Assembly: GCA_964552195.1 (NCBI GenBank)
Contig: CAZKFM010000007.1
Coordinates: 62,001-126,000 of the forward strand
Reading direction: 5' to 3'
Source of the DNA: CAZKAP01 sp964552195
GTDB lineage: Bacteria; Bacteroidota; Bacteroidia; Flavobacteriales; Flavobacteriaceae
Length of the DNA: 64,000 nt
This document shows, piece by piece, positions 34,327-43,555 of this stretch; within the stretch, counting starts at the first letter, position 1; each line of letters opens with the position of its first letter. The translations under genes and the position numbers were made by a program. The notes below the pieces were generated by a model. It made no database searches. It worked only from the letters and a program-made list of their open reading frames with translations, and was not told the origin of the DNA.

Positions 34327-35531
34327 GCTTTCAGAGCGTTAACGGTCCTTAATTGATGAATATACCACATGGGATAAAGCCCTAGAAAAAGGCTGATCAA
34401 TAGCACAACCACTCCCTGGCTATAAAACACCGCGGCGTCCAGTGAAAATGGAAGGACAGGCTCGTAACCAAAATTCTCGAAAACCTCGGCATAATCCCCG
34501 GTAAACTCTATGGGGTGGTAGTGAAAATACACCAGGATGGGGGCGCTTAGCAATAATCCTATGGCCACACCCAGGAAACTGATCAGCAGGATTTCCAAAG
34601 CCACCATTCGACGGATTTTCCCCTTCTTCATTCCTATAGCAGTCAGGATTCCAAATTCGTAGGTCCTTTCCCGGGTCATCATAAGGAAGGTGCCGAATAT
34701 TCCGAATCCGATGATGGCATAGAGCACGTATATCATGACCAGGCCTCCGTAATAATCCAGTTCAATCCCCTCTACCAACTCTGGCATCATCTGCTTCCAG
34801 GTGAGAACTTCGAGGTCCGAATCGACGAGTTCCGAGTAACGATCATACATTTCGTCCAGTGCCCGTGGGTTATTGAGCAGCAAGGCATTGGCGGTAATCA
34901 ACCCATAGGCTCCGAAAAATTCTTGAGCCTGAGGGAGATCCATATAAACGGCCGAGCGGTTGAGCTCGGGAACCGGGAATTTTAAGATGCCCCCCACAGG
35001 GTACTTTCCGGCCGCATTGATTCCGTGATACCCCTGAGAGATAAAGACTATGGTGTCTCCTATGTTCAATTCGAGGTACTCGGCCAGACCCTCGGCTATC
35101 ATGACCCCCCCTTCGAAATACAGGCCTTTTATAAGTTTTCGGTTCAGATAGCTGAATCCCTCTTCCTTTTTTGGCCTGACGCCTGTAATCAGGGCCCCGC
35201 GGGTTTTCTGACCGAAGGAAGCCAGGGCGAATGAAGTGAGTCTCGGAGAGTTCATGCCGACCTGCCCGCTCTCAAATTCCAAAGTCTCCAGTTGCTTTAA
35301 GTAAAAGCTGTTGTCCAGAATTTTTTCGTCCCAGTAGTTCTCATGGTGGATGGACAGGTGCCCGGTCATGAAACGCACCGAATTGTCAATCATCCGCTCG
35401 TAGCTTCCGAGTTGCATGCTCTGTGTAAGGGAGGCAAAGAATACCGCAAAGGCAATGGAAGAAGCTGTTATCCAGGTTCGGCGCCTGTTGCGCCATATAT
35501 TCCTCCAGGCCAGTCGGAGATACGTGGACAT
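34323..35531 (-). CDS. ABC transporter permease, FtsX/MacB type (first)
   Basis: The 402-residue permease has the same architecture as its neighbour: an N-terminal helix after WRNIWRNRRRTWITASS, a periplasmic domain, then three C-terminal helices with MMTRERTYEFGILTAIGMKKGK. Sequence similarity to the second permease is limited to the FtsX domain, so the pair is heteromeric rather than a recent duplication. It overlaps the LolA-like gene by one base. Confidence 0.88.
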   Translation of the reverse strand: MSTYLRLAWRNIWRNRRRTWITASSIAFAVFFASLTQSMQLGSYERMIDNSVRFMTGHLSIHHENYWDEKILDNSFYLKQLETLEFESGQVGMNSPRLTSFALASFGQKTRGALITGVRPKKEEGFSYLNRKLIKGLYFEGGVMIAEGLAEYLELNIGDTIVFISQGYHGINAAGKYPVGGILKFPVPELNRSAVYMDLPQAQEFFGAYGLITANALLLNNPRALDEMYDRYSELVDSDLEVLTWKQMMPELVEGIELDYYGGLVMIYVLYAIIGFGIFGTFLMMTRERTYEFGILTAIGMKKGKIRRMVALEILLISFLGVAIGLLLSAPILVYFHYHPIEFTGDYAEVFENFGYEPVLPFSLDAAVFYSQGVVVLLISLFLGLYPMWYIHQLRTVNALKA

Positions 35532-36271
35532 CAGCGGAGTTTTTTCAGGTTCTGAAGAGAGAAAAACCGCGTACTCAGCTCTATTCCAAAATCGAAATCC
35601 TCATAGATCACTACGGTCTTCTGGTCTGGATTATCCGCGGGTATCATCTCCAGTCGGGTGGGAATTACGCGATCGTCCAGTTTCCGAATATCTGACATGA
35701 TCATGGTATTGACCAGGTATCCATCCTCATCGTAAAACTTAAAAAGCAACTGGTAGTACGCTTCTTTGGCGATATAGGCCTCTACCCTGCCCCAGACGAC
35801 CGCTGCGTCTTCCTTGGGATCGAGTAAGAGCTTCCATGATGGGCGCCCATCGATCACCGTGTCCTTGATGATGGAGTGCCTGTAGTCGTCCACTATGGAA
35901 CTTTGTTTGACCAGGTCGTCGTTGGTGAAATCGGAACCCATCCAGCTTTGCATCATCATGGAAGGTGGAAGCTTGATAATGCGGTCTATCCTGGGCTGCC
36001 AGTTCCAGAGTTCCTTGTCCCTCTTCAGAAATCCCACACCCTCGTCCCGGGCGGGCTCCATGATTACAATCAAACTGTAATCATCACCCAGAGTCCAGGA
36101 TTTCATTCTGATCTCCCGGGTCCAGCCCGGGCGCACAATCTGCATACTCATTACGCCTTTGCTGGATTCGCCCTGCATGAGGTCATTGGCCATTCGGATG
36201 ATTTCCCGGGCCTCCTGGGCAAAAGCACTGACGAAGGACAATAACAGTACTGCAGTAAGTAGTGTCCTCAT
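35531..36271 (-). CDS. Periplasmic LolA-like (outer-membrane lipoprotein-sorting) protein
   Basis: The 246-residue protein has a signal peptide (MRTLLTAVLLLSFVSAFA|QE) and a LolA/LolB-like half-barrel, here in the LolA_like family found next to exporters. Motif regions are GVMSMQIVRPGWTREIRM, DDYSLIVIMEPARDEGVGFLK and RLEMIPADNPDQKTVVIYEDFDFG. Such proteins probably ferry hydrophobic cargo through the periplasm. As first gene of the operon it completes an inner-membrane pump, periplasmic carrier and outer-membrane barrel set. It is distinct from the housekeeping LolA. Confidence 0.8.
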   Translation of the reverse strand: MRTLLTAVLLLSFVSAFAQEAREIIRMANDLMQGESSKGVMSMQIVRPGWTREIRMKSWTLGDDYSLIVIMEPARDEGVGFLKRDKELWNWQPRIDRIIKLPPSMMMQSWMGSDFTNDDLVKQSSIVDDYRHSIIKDTVIDGRPSWKLLLDPKEDAAVVWGRVEAYIAKEAYYQLLFKFYDEDGYLVNTMIMSDIRKLDDRVIPTRLEMIPADNPDQKTVVIYEDFDFGIELSTRFFSLQNLKKLR

Positions 36272-36385
36272 TTTTATCGGGTTAGGTACTTGTAAGCGGA
36301 TACTAGCGCTCCTCTAACAAATTTAGTAATCCCGAAATCGAATTCATCAAATTGCCAGAAGAATCGCATCGGCAACCCCCATCTC

Positions 36386-37348
36386 TCAGTCCTGTCGACT
36401 TCTTCTTGCGCTTTTCCATCGACCCTGGAACCTGCGAAGAATCAGGTTGCGTTTCTTGCTGTTGATAAAGTACACCCCGGTAAGTAATACTCCGGCCGCT
36501 ACGGCGGACTGAACCGTAATGAGCTCGTCAAGGATAAGGGCTCCCAGGATGAGTGCCACTATGGGATTGACGTAGGTGGACGTCGCTACCTTCTCAGGCG
36601 AGACGGTACGCAACAGAAAATTAAAGGAGGTAAAGGCGACGATGCTCCCGAATACGACCAGCAGTACCATAGCCCAGATAGCCTCGTTTGACCAGGACGA
36701 GGGCTCTGGCCAGCGTTCGCCGAATGCCAGGCTGAGCAGAAATAGGAACAGGCCACCACAGATCATCTGATAGGCGGTATTGACCAGATAATTCTGGGGA
36801 AGGTCGGCCGAGCCCACAAAAATACTCGCATAAGACCAGGCGAACATGCAGAAGAAAATCATGATCATGCCGATCCAGGCGTTTTCGGAGGCAACGATCT
36901 GTTGCTGACTGACGAGCAGAAACATCCCCGCTATGCCCAGGACCACCCCGATGATGGAATTCAGGCTGAGTTTACTCCCCTTTATCACGTAGAGCATAAA
37001 CAGTACCACCAGGGGCTGGGCTGAAATTTCGAGGGCAGCGAAACCCGAATCCACGAATTTCAGTGCCCAGACCACAAATCCATTGCCCAGTGAAAGAAAA
37101 AGCAAACCCGCGAAGGCGGTATTCTTTAACTGCCGGGCAGATATGCGAATGGATTTCCCAAAAAGCACGGCGAGGAGTAACATGGTGATGCCCGCCACAG
37201 TAAACCGCACACAGGCCAGCATGAATGGATCGAGTTCGGCTACTACGATCTTATTGAGGAGATAGGTGGATCCCCAAATGATGTAAATGGCGATAAAGGC
37301 GAGTACAATCAGGAGGTTTTGTCGGTCTCCTGCCGCCTTAGTCTGCAT
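36386..37348 (-). CDS. EamA/DMT-family transporter
   Basis: The 320-residue membrane protein has ten hydrophobic helices in two EamA repeats. The family motif is IIWGSTYLLNK in helix 1 and GSIVAFTSFNFLLRTVSPEKVATSTYVNPIVALILG in repeat 2. The substrate is unknown; the family exports amino acids and other metabolites. I use the ATG at 37348, which overlaps the trehalase end by 11 bases; the longer reading begins further inside trehalase. Confidence 0.83.
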   Translation of the reverse strand: MQTKAAGDRQNLLIVLAFIAIYIIWGSTYLLNKIVVAELDPFMLACVRFTVAGITMLLLAVLFGKSIRISARQLKNTAFAGLLFLSLGNGFVVWALKFVDSGFAALEISAQPLVVLFMLYVIKGSKLSLNSIIGVVLGIAGMFLLVSQQQIVASENAWIGMIMIFFCMFAWSYASIFVGSADLPQNYLVNTAYQMICGGLFLFLLSLAFGERWPEPSSWSNEAIWAMVLLVVFGSIVAFTSFNFLLRTVSPEKVATSTYVNPIVALILGALILDELITVQSAVAAGVLLTGVYFINSKKRNLILRRFQGRWKSARRSRQD

Positions 37349-38957
37349 ATACGGTGGTTTGAGTAAACCCAGGTACCTCGGCGTCAAGTTCAATCAGCAA
37401 TTCCCGAAAGCCCAGGGCGACCCCATTGGTCCAGCCGAATCCGTCCTGCGTGGGATATTCCCCGCCACCGGATAGCAATTCAAGATTCTCAACGTTGTAC
37501 TTTTCCATCATTTTACCGGTCCGCTTATACACCCTGTTGTTCAGTCTCAGCCAACGCTGCATGATTTCCACGGCCTCCGACTCATAACCGTAATTGAGCA
37601 GACCCTTTACGGCCATCCACTGCAACGGCGCCCAGCCGTTGGGCGCATCCCATTGTTCACCGGTATTCCTCAATGTGGTAACCAGTCCCCCCGGCTTGAG
37701 AAAAACGTTCATCACCATATCCTTCACCATTTCGGCCTGCCGTTCGGTGGCAATTTCGAAGAACAACGGATAAACTCCCGCCAGAGTCAGCTCTTCGGTC
37801 AGGGCTCCCTGTCGGAAGTTATAGTCGAAATAGAATCCGCCGGACTCCGACCAGAGTTGTTCCTGTATGAAGGTCTTTCGGGTCTCAGCCAATTCCTTGT
37901 ATTTCAGGAATTGATCCAGCCCGTCTACTCCCTGCAGTTCGTAGGCCCGGGCCAGGGTCAACTCGAGGTGGTACATCAGTGAATTCAGATCCACAGGAAT
38001 GATATCCGCAGCCACCGTGTTTCCCAGTCCGTCGCCGGAAAACCAGCGTGAACTGAAGTCCCAGCCCGAGCAGGCGGCCGTTCTCAGGTGATTGTACAGG
38101 GTGCGCTTATCGGCTGCACCCAAACGGGATGCCAGCTCCACATCCTCCCTGTACGATTCGAACCGGGGAAGATAAGAGACATCGTAATACCGGTTTACCA
38201 GTACCGAATCCCATTGAACCGTTCGCAGGTCTGCAGATTCCGCAGAACTATCAGTCCGTTCCATCCAGTAGGCGTATTCTTTTTCCAGGGCGGGCAGGTA
38301 TTGCTGGTAGATTTCCTCGTTTTCAAGGGCTCCGGTTTCCACCATCAAGCTAAAAAACGGAGGCTGAGAACGCGTCTCGTAATACGTGCGGGTGCCATTG
38401 GGAATAAAACCGATGCTGTCCAGCAAGAAGGAAAAATTCCTCAGCATGTGTCCGAACAGCTCGTCCCTCTCCGATACCCGTAAACCTTCCATGGTAAAAT
38501 AACTGTCCCAATAATAAATCTCACGAAATCTTCCTCCGGGCACTACATAGGGATATGGGAGCGGGATACGCGAACTATGAGCCTCCGGTTCATCGGCAGG
38601 CCTGCTGAGGGCATCCCAGAGGTTTTCCAGATGCTCGTACATAGAAAGTGAGGTATCTGAAACCTGCACCGGTGCAGGCTTCCAAGTATCGGTGAAGTGC
38701 TCAGCGACGAAATCTTCCAGGGAAAATCCTTCCTGCTCCTTCATGCGTAGATACTTTTCATTCAGCTCCATGGGATCGCTCACCGGAGTCAGGTCCACGA
38801 AAGACTTGGAGTCGGCGAAAATATCGGTTTCGTGTACCGCCTTAAACAGTTCGGTCTGATAGAAGCCCAAATCCCCTTCATTATCCTGGTTTTTTTTACA
38901 GGAAATAGTAACGAGGAGTAACAGGGCAAGTAAAGCGCAGTTTCGCATGGTCTTCAT
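37338..38957 (-). CDS. Trehalase, GH37, lipoprotein
   Basis: The 539-residue enzyme hydrolyses trehalose to glucose. Both GH37 signatures are visible: PGGRFREIYYWDSYF (about residue 127) and QWDAPNGWAPLQW (about residue 423). Other conserved parts include GSRTY-like FIPNGTRTYYETRSQPP and the general acid region DLNSLMYHLE. The N-terminus ends in a lipobox TISC|KK, so it is a periplasmic or surface lipoprotein. The overlapping EamA gene is probably co-transcribed. Confidence 0.92.
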   Translation of the reverse strand: MKTMRNCALLALLLLVTISCKKNQDNEGDLGFYQTELFKAVHETDIFADSKSFVDLTPVSDPMELNEKYLRMKEQEGFSLEDFVAEHFTDTWKPAPVQVSDTSLSMYEHLENLWDALSRPADEPEAHSSRIPLPYPYVVPGGRFREIYYWDSYFTMEGLRVSERDELFGHMLRNFSFLLDSIGFIPNGTRTYYETRSQPPFFSLMVETGALENEEIYQQYLPALEKEYAYWMERTDSSAESADLRTVQWDSVLVNRYYDVSYLPRFESYREDVELASRLGAADKRTLYNHLRTAACSGWDFSSRWFSGDGLGNTVAADIIPVDLNSLMYHLELTLARAYELQGVDGLDQFLKYKELAETRKTFIQEQLWSESGGFYFDYNFRQGALTEELTLAGVYPLFFEIATERQAEMVKDMVMNVFLKPGGLVTTLRNTGEQWDAPNGWAPLQWMAVKGLLNYGYESEAVEIMQRWLRLNNRVYKRTGKMMEKYNVENLELLSGGGEYPTQDGFGWTNGVALGFRELLIELDAEVPGFTQTTVYAD

Positions 38958-38991
38958 GGAGTGGGATATTTGGATTTGGTATATTCAGGGG

Positions 38992-39846
38992 CTAGCGATC
39001 GAACACTTCGTCGAATAGTCTTTGAGTGGCCGCCCAGGAAAGGCTGTCCGCCTCTTGGTTATAGGCCAGGGGAAGATTGAATTTGGCCCCGAGTGAGTCG
39101 GCTCCTTTGCTCGTAAATCCGTGAACGGCTCCGGGATACGACTGGAATTCAAGCGGTACTTCGGTCTCGGCCATGGCCTCCTTGAAGGCCGCTATGGACT
39201 CCTCGGACACAAAAGGGTCGTCTGCACCGTTGCATACCAGTATTTTTTTGACTTTCATACCCTCACCGGGCATCACGGCCAGCGCTAGGCCCGCGTGGTA
39301 GGCAGCAACTCCATCCAGATCCATGCCCGAATTAGCCATACTCAAGACTACGCTTCCCCCGAAGCAATATCCTATGGCCGCTATGTTCTCGGGATCCACG
39401 GTGGGATGCTTCCTCAATTCTTCCCAAGCCGCCCTGAATCGGTCTTTCCCGCTTTCAAAATTGGACATGACCTCCATGGCGAATTTACCCGCGTCCTCTG
39501 GATGGCTGGCGACCTTGCCGTTACCGTACATATCGACAGCCAGGGCCGTATAGCCTAAGCCAGCCAGCATGTCTGCTCTTTCGCGCGTATACGCGTTATG
39601 GCCCCACCATTCGTGAACGACTAGTACACCGGGCCGTTTTCCCTCTTGATTCTCATCGTACGCAATATACCCCTTCAGGGTCATGGAATCTGAGGCGTAT
39701 TCGATCTCCGAGCCTACTACAGAAACCGTCTGGTTCGACGGTACTGTCGGGGCGGGGTCGGATGGCTTCTTCTGTTCTTTACAGGACAATAGAAACAGAG
39801 AAAGGGAGAGTGTAGTCAGTAATAGAGTGGGAAAGCAGCGCCTCAT
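38992..39846 (-). CDS. Dienelactone hydrolase family lipoprotein
   Basis: The 284-residue alpha/beta hydrolase has a lipoprotein signal (LSLFLLSC|KE). The core begins at VLVVHEWWGHNAYTRERADML. The nucleophile is Cys in AIGYCFGGSVV, the acid Asp lies in NGADDPFVS, and the base His is in GAVHGFTSKG. The Cys nucleophile is typical of dienelactone hydrolases; the true substrate in Bacteroidota is unknown. It lies 34 bases downstream of the trehalase gene's start side, on the same strand, and is divergent from the VWA lipoprotein gene. Confidence 0.85.
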   Translation of the reverse strand: MRRCFPTLLLTTLSLSLFLLSCKEQKKPSDPAPTVPSNQTVSVVGSEIEYASDSMTLKGYIAYDENQEGKRPGVLVVHEWWGHNAYTRERADMLAGLGYTALAVDMYGNGKVASHPEDAGKFAMEVMSNFESGKDRFRAAWEELRKHPTVDPENIAAIGYCFGGSVVLSMANSGMDLDGVAAYHAGLALAVMPGEGMKVKKILVCNGADDPFVSEESIAAFKEAMAETEVPLEFQSYPGAVHGFTSKGADSLGAKFNLPLAYNQEADSLSWAATQRLFDEVFDR

Positions 39847-39896
39847 TGTTAATATTTTAGCTCAAAAATACCTCATTTCGAACTGAAAACCATCGG

Positions 39897-39924
39897 TTGC
39901 AGTCTGTAAACCTCGCTATCTTCG
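39897..39924 (+). promoter_or_regulatory. Candidate promoter of the VWA lipoprotein gene
   Basis: TTG at 39897-39899, a 17-base spacer and TATCTTCG at 39917-39924 match the flavobacterial TTG/TAnnTTTG pattern with one mismatch in the -7 box. It lies 28 bases before the ATG at 39953. Confidence 0.4.
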
Positions 39925-39952
39925 CGTGTAAGAATAAGAATACGACCGAGTT

Positions 39953-41050
39953 ATGATGAAACATGCGACGGGGATATTCGCTTGCCTGACCTGCTTGTTA
40001 TTGCTCTCCTGCAACAATTCCCCTTATATCGATGACCTCTCAGAGCCGAGGGGTATATATGGACTGGGCAGGGTGCCCGACGAATGTCTGGGATTGGAAG
40101 AACCTGAGCTTCGGCTTACCATCCTCAACCAATCCAGTGCCCCTCCGGCCAACGTTTCGGTTTTCTTCCGAGTGACGGACAACGCCTCGAATCCCATTGA
40201 TGGCCTTCAGGCTACGAATTTCAGCCTTTTTGAACAGGGAAGAAACGACGAATGTTTCAGTCAGGTTTCGTCCTCGGAGTCTTTTGCGAGCATATCCAAC
40301 AACCCACAGATTTTCTCCAATCAGACCCTTCTGCTACTCGACCTGAGTAATTCGGTGCTCGAAAACGGATTGGATCAGCTCAAGGATGCCTCGGCGAATT
40401 TCATCAATGCCCTCATGCCGGATTCCCCGAATCCTTCGGTTCAGATGGCCATTTACGGGTTCGATGGGCAGGATCGGCTGATCGAAATTCAGAGACTCAG
40501 TGCCAACAAAGGTGTCTTGCTAGCCGCTATTGAAAATATCAGCCCGGCAATCAGTCAGGACCCCTCGACAGACCTGTATGGGTCCGTGATTCGCATCACG
40601 GAAATTGCCAGCCTTATGGTGCAACAGGCCAGAAGGAATTCGTATGTAGCGGCGGCTTCGGTGGTTTTGTTTACCGATGGGACGGATCAGGCGGCCCGCT
40701 ATACCCGTCAGCGCGCTCTGGATGTGGTAGACAACGCGGACTCGGACATCGCCTATTACACTATTGGCCTGGGAGATGAAATCGATGAAGAGGTCTTGCA
40801 GCGCATAGGGAAGACCTTCAGCGCCTTCGCCAGCAACAGCGGCGAACTGCAGGAGACCTTCGAAAGCATATCCCAGAGGTTGCTGTCCTCGGCGAACAGC
40901 TACTATTTACTGGAATACTGTTCCCCCAAACGCAACGGCAGCGGGAGCAATAATCTGGTTATAGAACTGAACTACGACGGCAAGTCTGGAGCGGTACAGA
41001 CCAGTTTTCTTGCCGATGGGTTTACCACGGGATGTCAGGTCACAGAATAG
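39953..41050 (+). CDS. VWA-domain lipoprotein
   Basis: The 365-residue protein has a lipobox LLLSC|NN. After a ~100-residue beta domain (ASNPIDGLQATNFSLFEQG) comes a von Willebrand A domain, about residues 120-330. The MIDAS motif is LLDLSNSVLE (DxSxS) and the later Asp is in LFTDGTDQA. It probably binds proteins in a metal-dependent way at the cell envelope. It converges with the M14 peptidase gene (one base apart). Confidence 0.82.
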   Translation: MMKHATGIFACLTCLLLLSCNNSPYIDDLSEPRGIYGLGRVPDECLGLEEPELRLTILNQSSAPPANVSVFFRVTDNASNPIDGLQATNFSLFEQGRNDECFSQVSSSESFASISNNPQIFSNQTLLLLDLSNSVLENGLDQLKDASANFINALMPDSPNPSVQMAIYGFDGQDRLIEIQRLSANKGVLLAAIENISPAISQDPSTDLYGSVIRITEIASLMVQQARRNSYVAAASVVLFTDGTDQAARYTRQRALDVVDNADSDIAYYTIGLGDEIDEEVLQRIGKTFSAFASNSGELQETFESISQRLLSSANSYYLLEYCSPKRNGSGSNNLVIELNYDGKSGAVQTSFLADGFTTGCQVTE

Positions 41051-41051
41051 C

Positions 41052-42527
41052 CTAGTCGATTACCAGTGCATTTCTAAAGTTTCGGTAGTCTCTGTCAGTC
41101 AGATCGATGATGTACCCATTGATGACGGCATGAGTTAGCCGATCGTCTTTTTCCAGGAAAAAAGTAGGATTGATACCCGGGCGAAGCCTGAATGTCGGCT
41201 GTCTGAAATCCGGGCTAACGGCATTGATGGGAGAACGCAGGAATCTCTGGCCTGGCTCCAGTCCCTGTATCCTCAGATAACCATAACCCATTTTGAGCAG
41301 GTCGAAGTCGTTCATAACAAACAGCATCCCTCCGGTAGCCTCCACCACTGAGGAGGTCACTCGGGGCTCCACCAGGGTGAATCCTGCGGCATCAAAGGTC
41401 TCATAACCATAATAGGTGGACAGGTCGCCCACGTCCTCCACGCGACTTTCTATATGGAAGCCATCGTGGTGCACATCGTCTCTCTCGTTGCGCCTGATAC
41501 CCAAATCGAGTAGGTACTTATTACCATCGAGCACGTAAGTCACATTCGTGATTTTCAGATCGAACAGTTTGAGATCGTTAGATGGAATGGAGTGATACTC
41601 CTCAAGGGGAATCCGATGGTAATCACCACTGGCTATGGATTTCAGCGCCTGAATCAGGATCAGAAAATTCAACTTGCGAACCTGTTGTCTTTCGGGGTCA
41701 CCCGGATATCCCCCGGATTCGATAAGGATGGTGCTACTCCCCCACTTCTGTATGTTATCTCCAAATGCCCGTGGCTCAAAATCATCGCTGTATTTTCCGA
41801 CCTGACCGGGAACCACCTGCTGCAAAGTGCGGTTCATCAATCCGATGAGTTGCATGGACCGCCGGCGAATGGAATCGATTTCCTTCTCGTAATTGAAGGG
41901 CGGGGCCAGGAAAGATATGCTCGCGGGAAGGGGCGTCCTTTCTACGTTATAGTACTTCTGCTGGTCGTGCAGGTTGAAGCCAAAGTCGGCATCCAGGCTG
42001 TCCCTGACGGCTTTCAGCACTCGGCCTTCAGGCGATTGTAAACTCTGGGCATCGCGGTTCAGGTCGATTCCAAGGGCGGTCCGGCGTGCGAATATTTGCG
42101 CCCCGTCCGGATTGAGCATAGGAAGAAAATGAACCCGGGCCTTGGAGCGCAATTCCCTGACCCAGGAACTCTCCCAATTTGCGCCGAAGTAGTTGAGCAA
42201 ATCGAATATCGCCTGTGTCGCCGTTGGCTCGTTTCCGTGCATCTGGGACCAGAGGAGAATATCCGTATCACCCTGCCCGAAGCTCACCAAATTAAGCGAT
42301 CTGCCCTGCAGGGAACTTCCGATCCGGTTTACTTCGAACCGGCCATCGCCACGCCACTGCCTGAGTAAGCGCTCGACATCGTAGTGCTTGATTCTCCGCT
42401 TCTCGAGTGTGGACTCCCGATAAGTGTCATAGGAATTCAAGATGTTCTGTACGTCCGCATCCTGACCATATACAGTTGCGGCTGCAAGGAGTACGATAGC
42501 GGATAACAGGTTTCTTTTTGGTTTCAT
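41052..42527 (-). CDS. M14-family zinc carboxypeptidase
   Basis: The 491-residue exported peptidase has a signal peptide (LSAIVLLAAATVYG|QD). The zinc ligands are visible as HxxE in SQMHGNEPTA (about residue 94) and the later His in FGFNLHDQQ. The Arg/Asn region DLNRDAQSLQSPEGRV also fits M14. The catalytic Glu is likely in TILIESGGYPGD. The C-terminal ~180 residues form an added domain of unknown role. It adjoins the amidase gene (one-base overlap), so the two may act together on cell-wall peptides. Confidence 0.86.
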   Translation of the reverse strand: MKPKRNLLSAIVLLAAATVYGQDADVQNILNSYDTYRESTLEKRRIKHYDVERLLRQWRGDGRFEVNRIGSSLQGRSLNLVSFGQGDTDILLWSQMHGNEPTATQAIFDLLNYFGANWESSWVRELRSKARVHFLPMLNPDGAQIFARRTALGIDLNRDAQSLQSPEGRVLKAVRDSLDADFGFNLHDQQKYYNVERTPLPASISFLAPPFNYEKEIDSIRRRSMQLIGLMNRTLQQVVPGQVGKYSDDFEPRAFGDNIQKWGSSTILIESGGYPGDPERQQVRKLNFLILIQALKSIASGDYHRIPLEEYHSIPSNDLKLFDLKITNVTYVLDGNKYLLDLGIRRNERDDVHHDGFHIESRVEDVGDLSTYYGYETFDAAGFTLVEPRVTSSVVEATGGMLFVMNDFDLLKMGYGYLRIQGLEPGQRFLRSPINAVSPDFRQPTFRLRPGINPTFFLEKDDRLTHAVINGYIIDLTDRDYRNFRNALVID

Positions 42528-43201
42528 TAAGGTGAGTTAATCGGTGGTTTCCTTAGTTTGAGTTTCGAACGAATGGCCGCCATAAAGGCTGAACCGGGGT
42601 CGGTCTTCTCCGTGCGGTAAGCCGAATCCCGTTCCTTCCAGAGCTCGTGACCTTCGAATTCGGTGTATTCATAGTGTCCGATAACATATCGGATCGGATA
42701 CTTCTTCTTCAATTCCCGTATCAATCGGATATTGGTTTGGAGTTGATCCTCGGTCAGGGGTGTATCCTGCGTGCCTCCCACGTTCTCTATCCCGATGGCA
42801 CAGTGATTCAGTCCAATAACGTGTCGAGCCATCAGGGTATCGGGCATGAGTTGGTAGGGCGTGCCGTCCCGGTCGATCAGGTAGTGGGCGGATACATTGA
42901 GTTCTCCCCCTGCCTGAATGTCTTCCCTGGCCGAAGGAAGACGGGTGGGATAAAAGGTTTGAAAAGAGGTTTCCAGATCGGGTATATACGTCCAGTGTAC
43001 CACGATCATATGAGGCTGTATGGTGGGCATAGACTGCTGCATTCCATAGCGATCCTTCATGTACTCCAGGCTGAGCCTCTTTCGCTCCTTCCCGAACTCT
43101 ATGGGACGTTCCCGAACTTCTATACCTCCCGAACGACAGCCCGAAACCAGAATCATCATAATTAGCAGTAAAGGTGGGAAATGCTTGAGTTCAGGCTTCA
43201 T
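42527..43201 (-). CDS. N-acetylmuramoyl-L-alanine amidase (Amidase_2) lipoprotein
   Basis: The 224-residue zinc amidase has a lipobox LVSGC|RS. Zinc-binding candidates are His in MIVVHWTY and His in VIGHYEYTE, with SAHYLIDRDG and AIGIENVGG typical of the T7-lysozyme/PGRP fold. It should cleave the amide between MurNAc and L-Ala. I use the ATG at 43201 because it places the signal peptide at the N-terminus; the longer reading adds 28 unlikely residues. It is translationally linked to the M14 gene. Confidence 0.84.
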   Translation of the reverse strand: MKPELKHFPPLLLIMMILVSGCRSGGIEVRERPIEFGKERKRLSLEYMKDRYGMQQSMPTIQPHMIVVHWTYIPDLETSFQTFYPTRLPSAREDIQAGGELNVSAHYLIDRDGTPYQLMPDTLMARHVIGLNHCAIGIENVGGTQDTPLTEDQLQTNIRLIRELKKKYPIRYVIGHYEYTEFEGHELWKERDSAYRTEKTDPGSAFMAAIRSKLKLRKPPINSP

Positions 43202-43524
43202 ATGCAAAGGAAGTTTTAGGACAGGCACCGGTTTAAAAGTGAAAAACTGCAGGTCATTTACTCCACATACTGTCGCCCCGGTCATATCCGAATGACGCTA
43301 AGACAATTCAATTGAAGGAACCCATTTACCTGTTGTCCTCCAATTCAAAAGTATCCGGATTCGACACGGACCATTGTAATTTTCGTTTTGTCTACGCCCC
43401 ACCTTCCGGACCCTACCCTACACCCAAGCGGCCCTACACAACATTATTTTCTCAGGACTGGACCATCGGATTACCTTTACTAAAAATAAAGGGAAAATTT
43501 TCATTTTCATATAGTGTTCTATTG

Positions 43525-43555
43525 AAGGCCCCATCCGTGAGGATCGGGCCTTTTT
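43525..43555 (+). terminator. Plus-oriented intrinsic terminator facing menB
   Basis: AAGGCCC at 43525-43531 pairs with GGGCCTT at 43546-43552, with an inner ATCC/GGAT stem and a GTGA loop. TTTTT follows on the plus strand. No plus-strand gene precedes it: the 43202-43524 stretch holds no supported CDS. It abuts the 3' end of menB and lacks a U-tract for menB's own strand. Confidence 0.65.
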
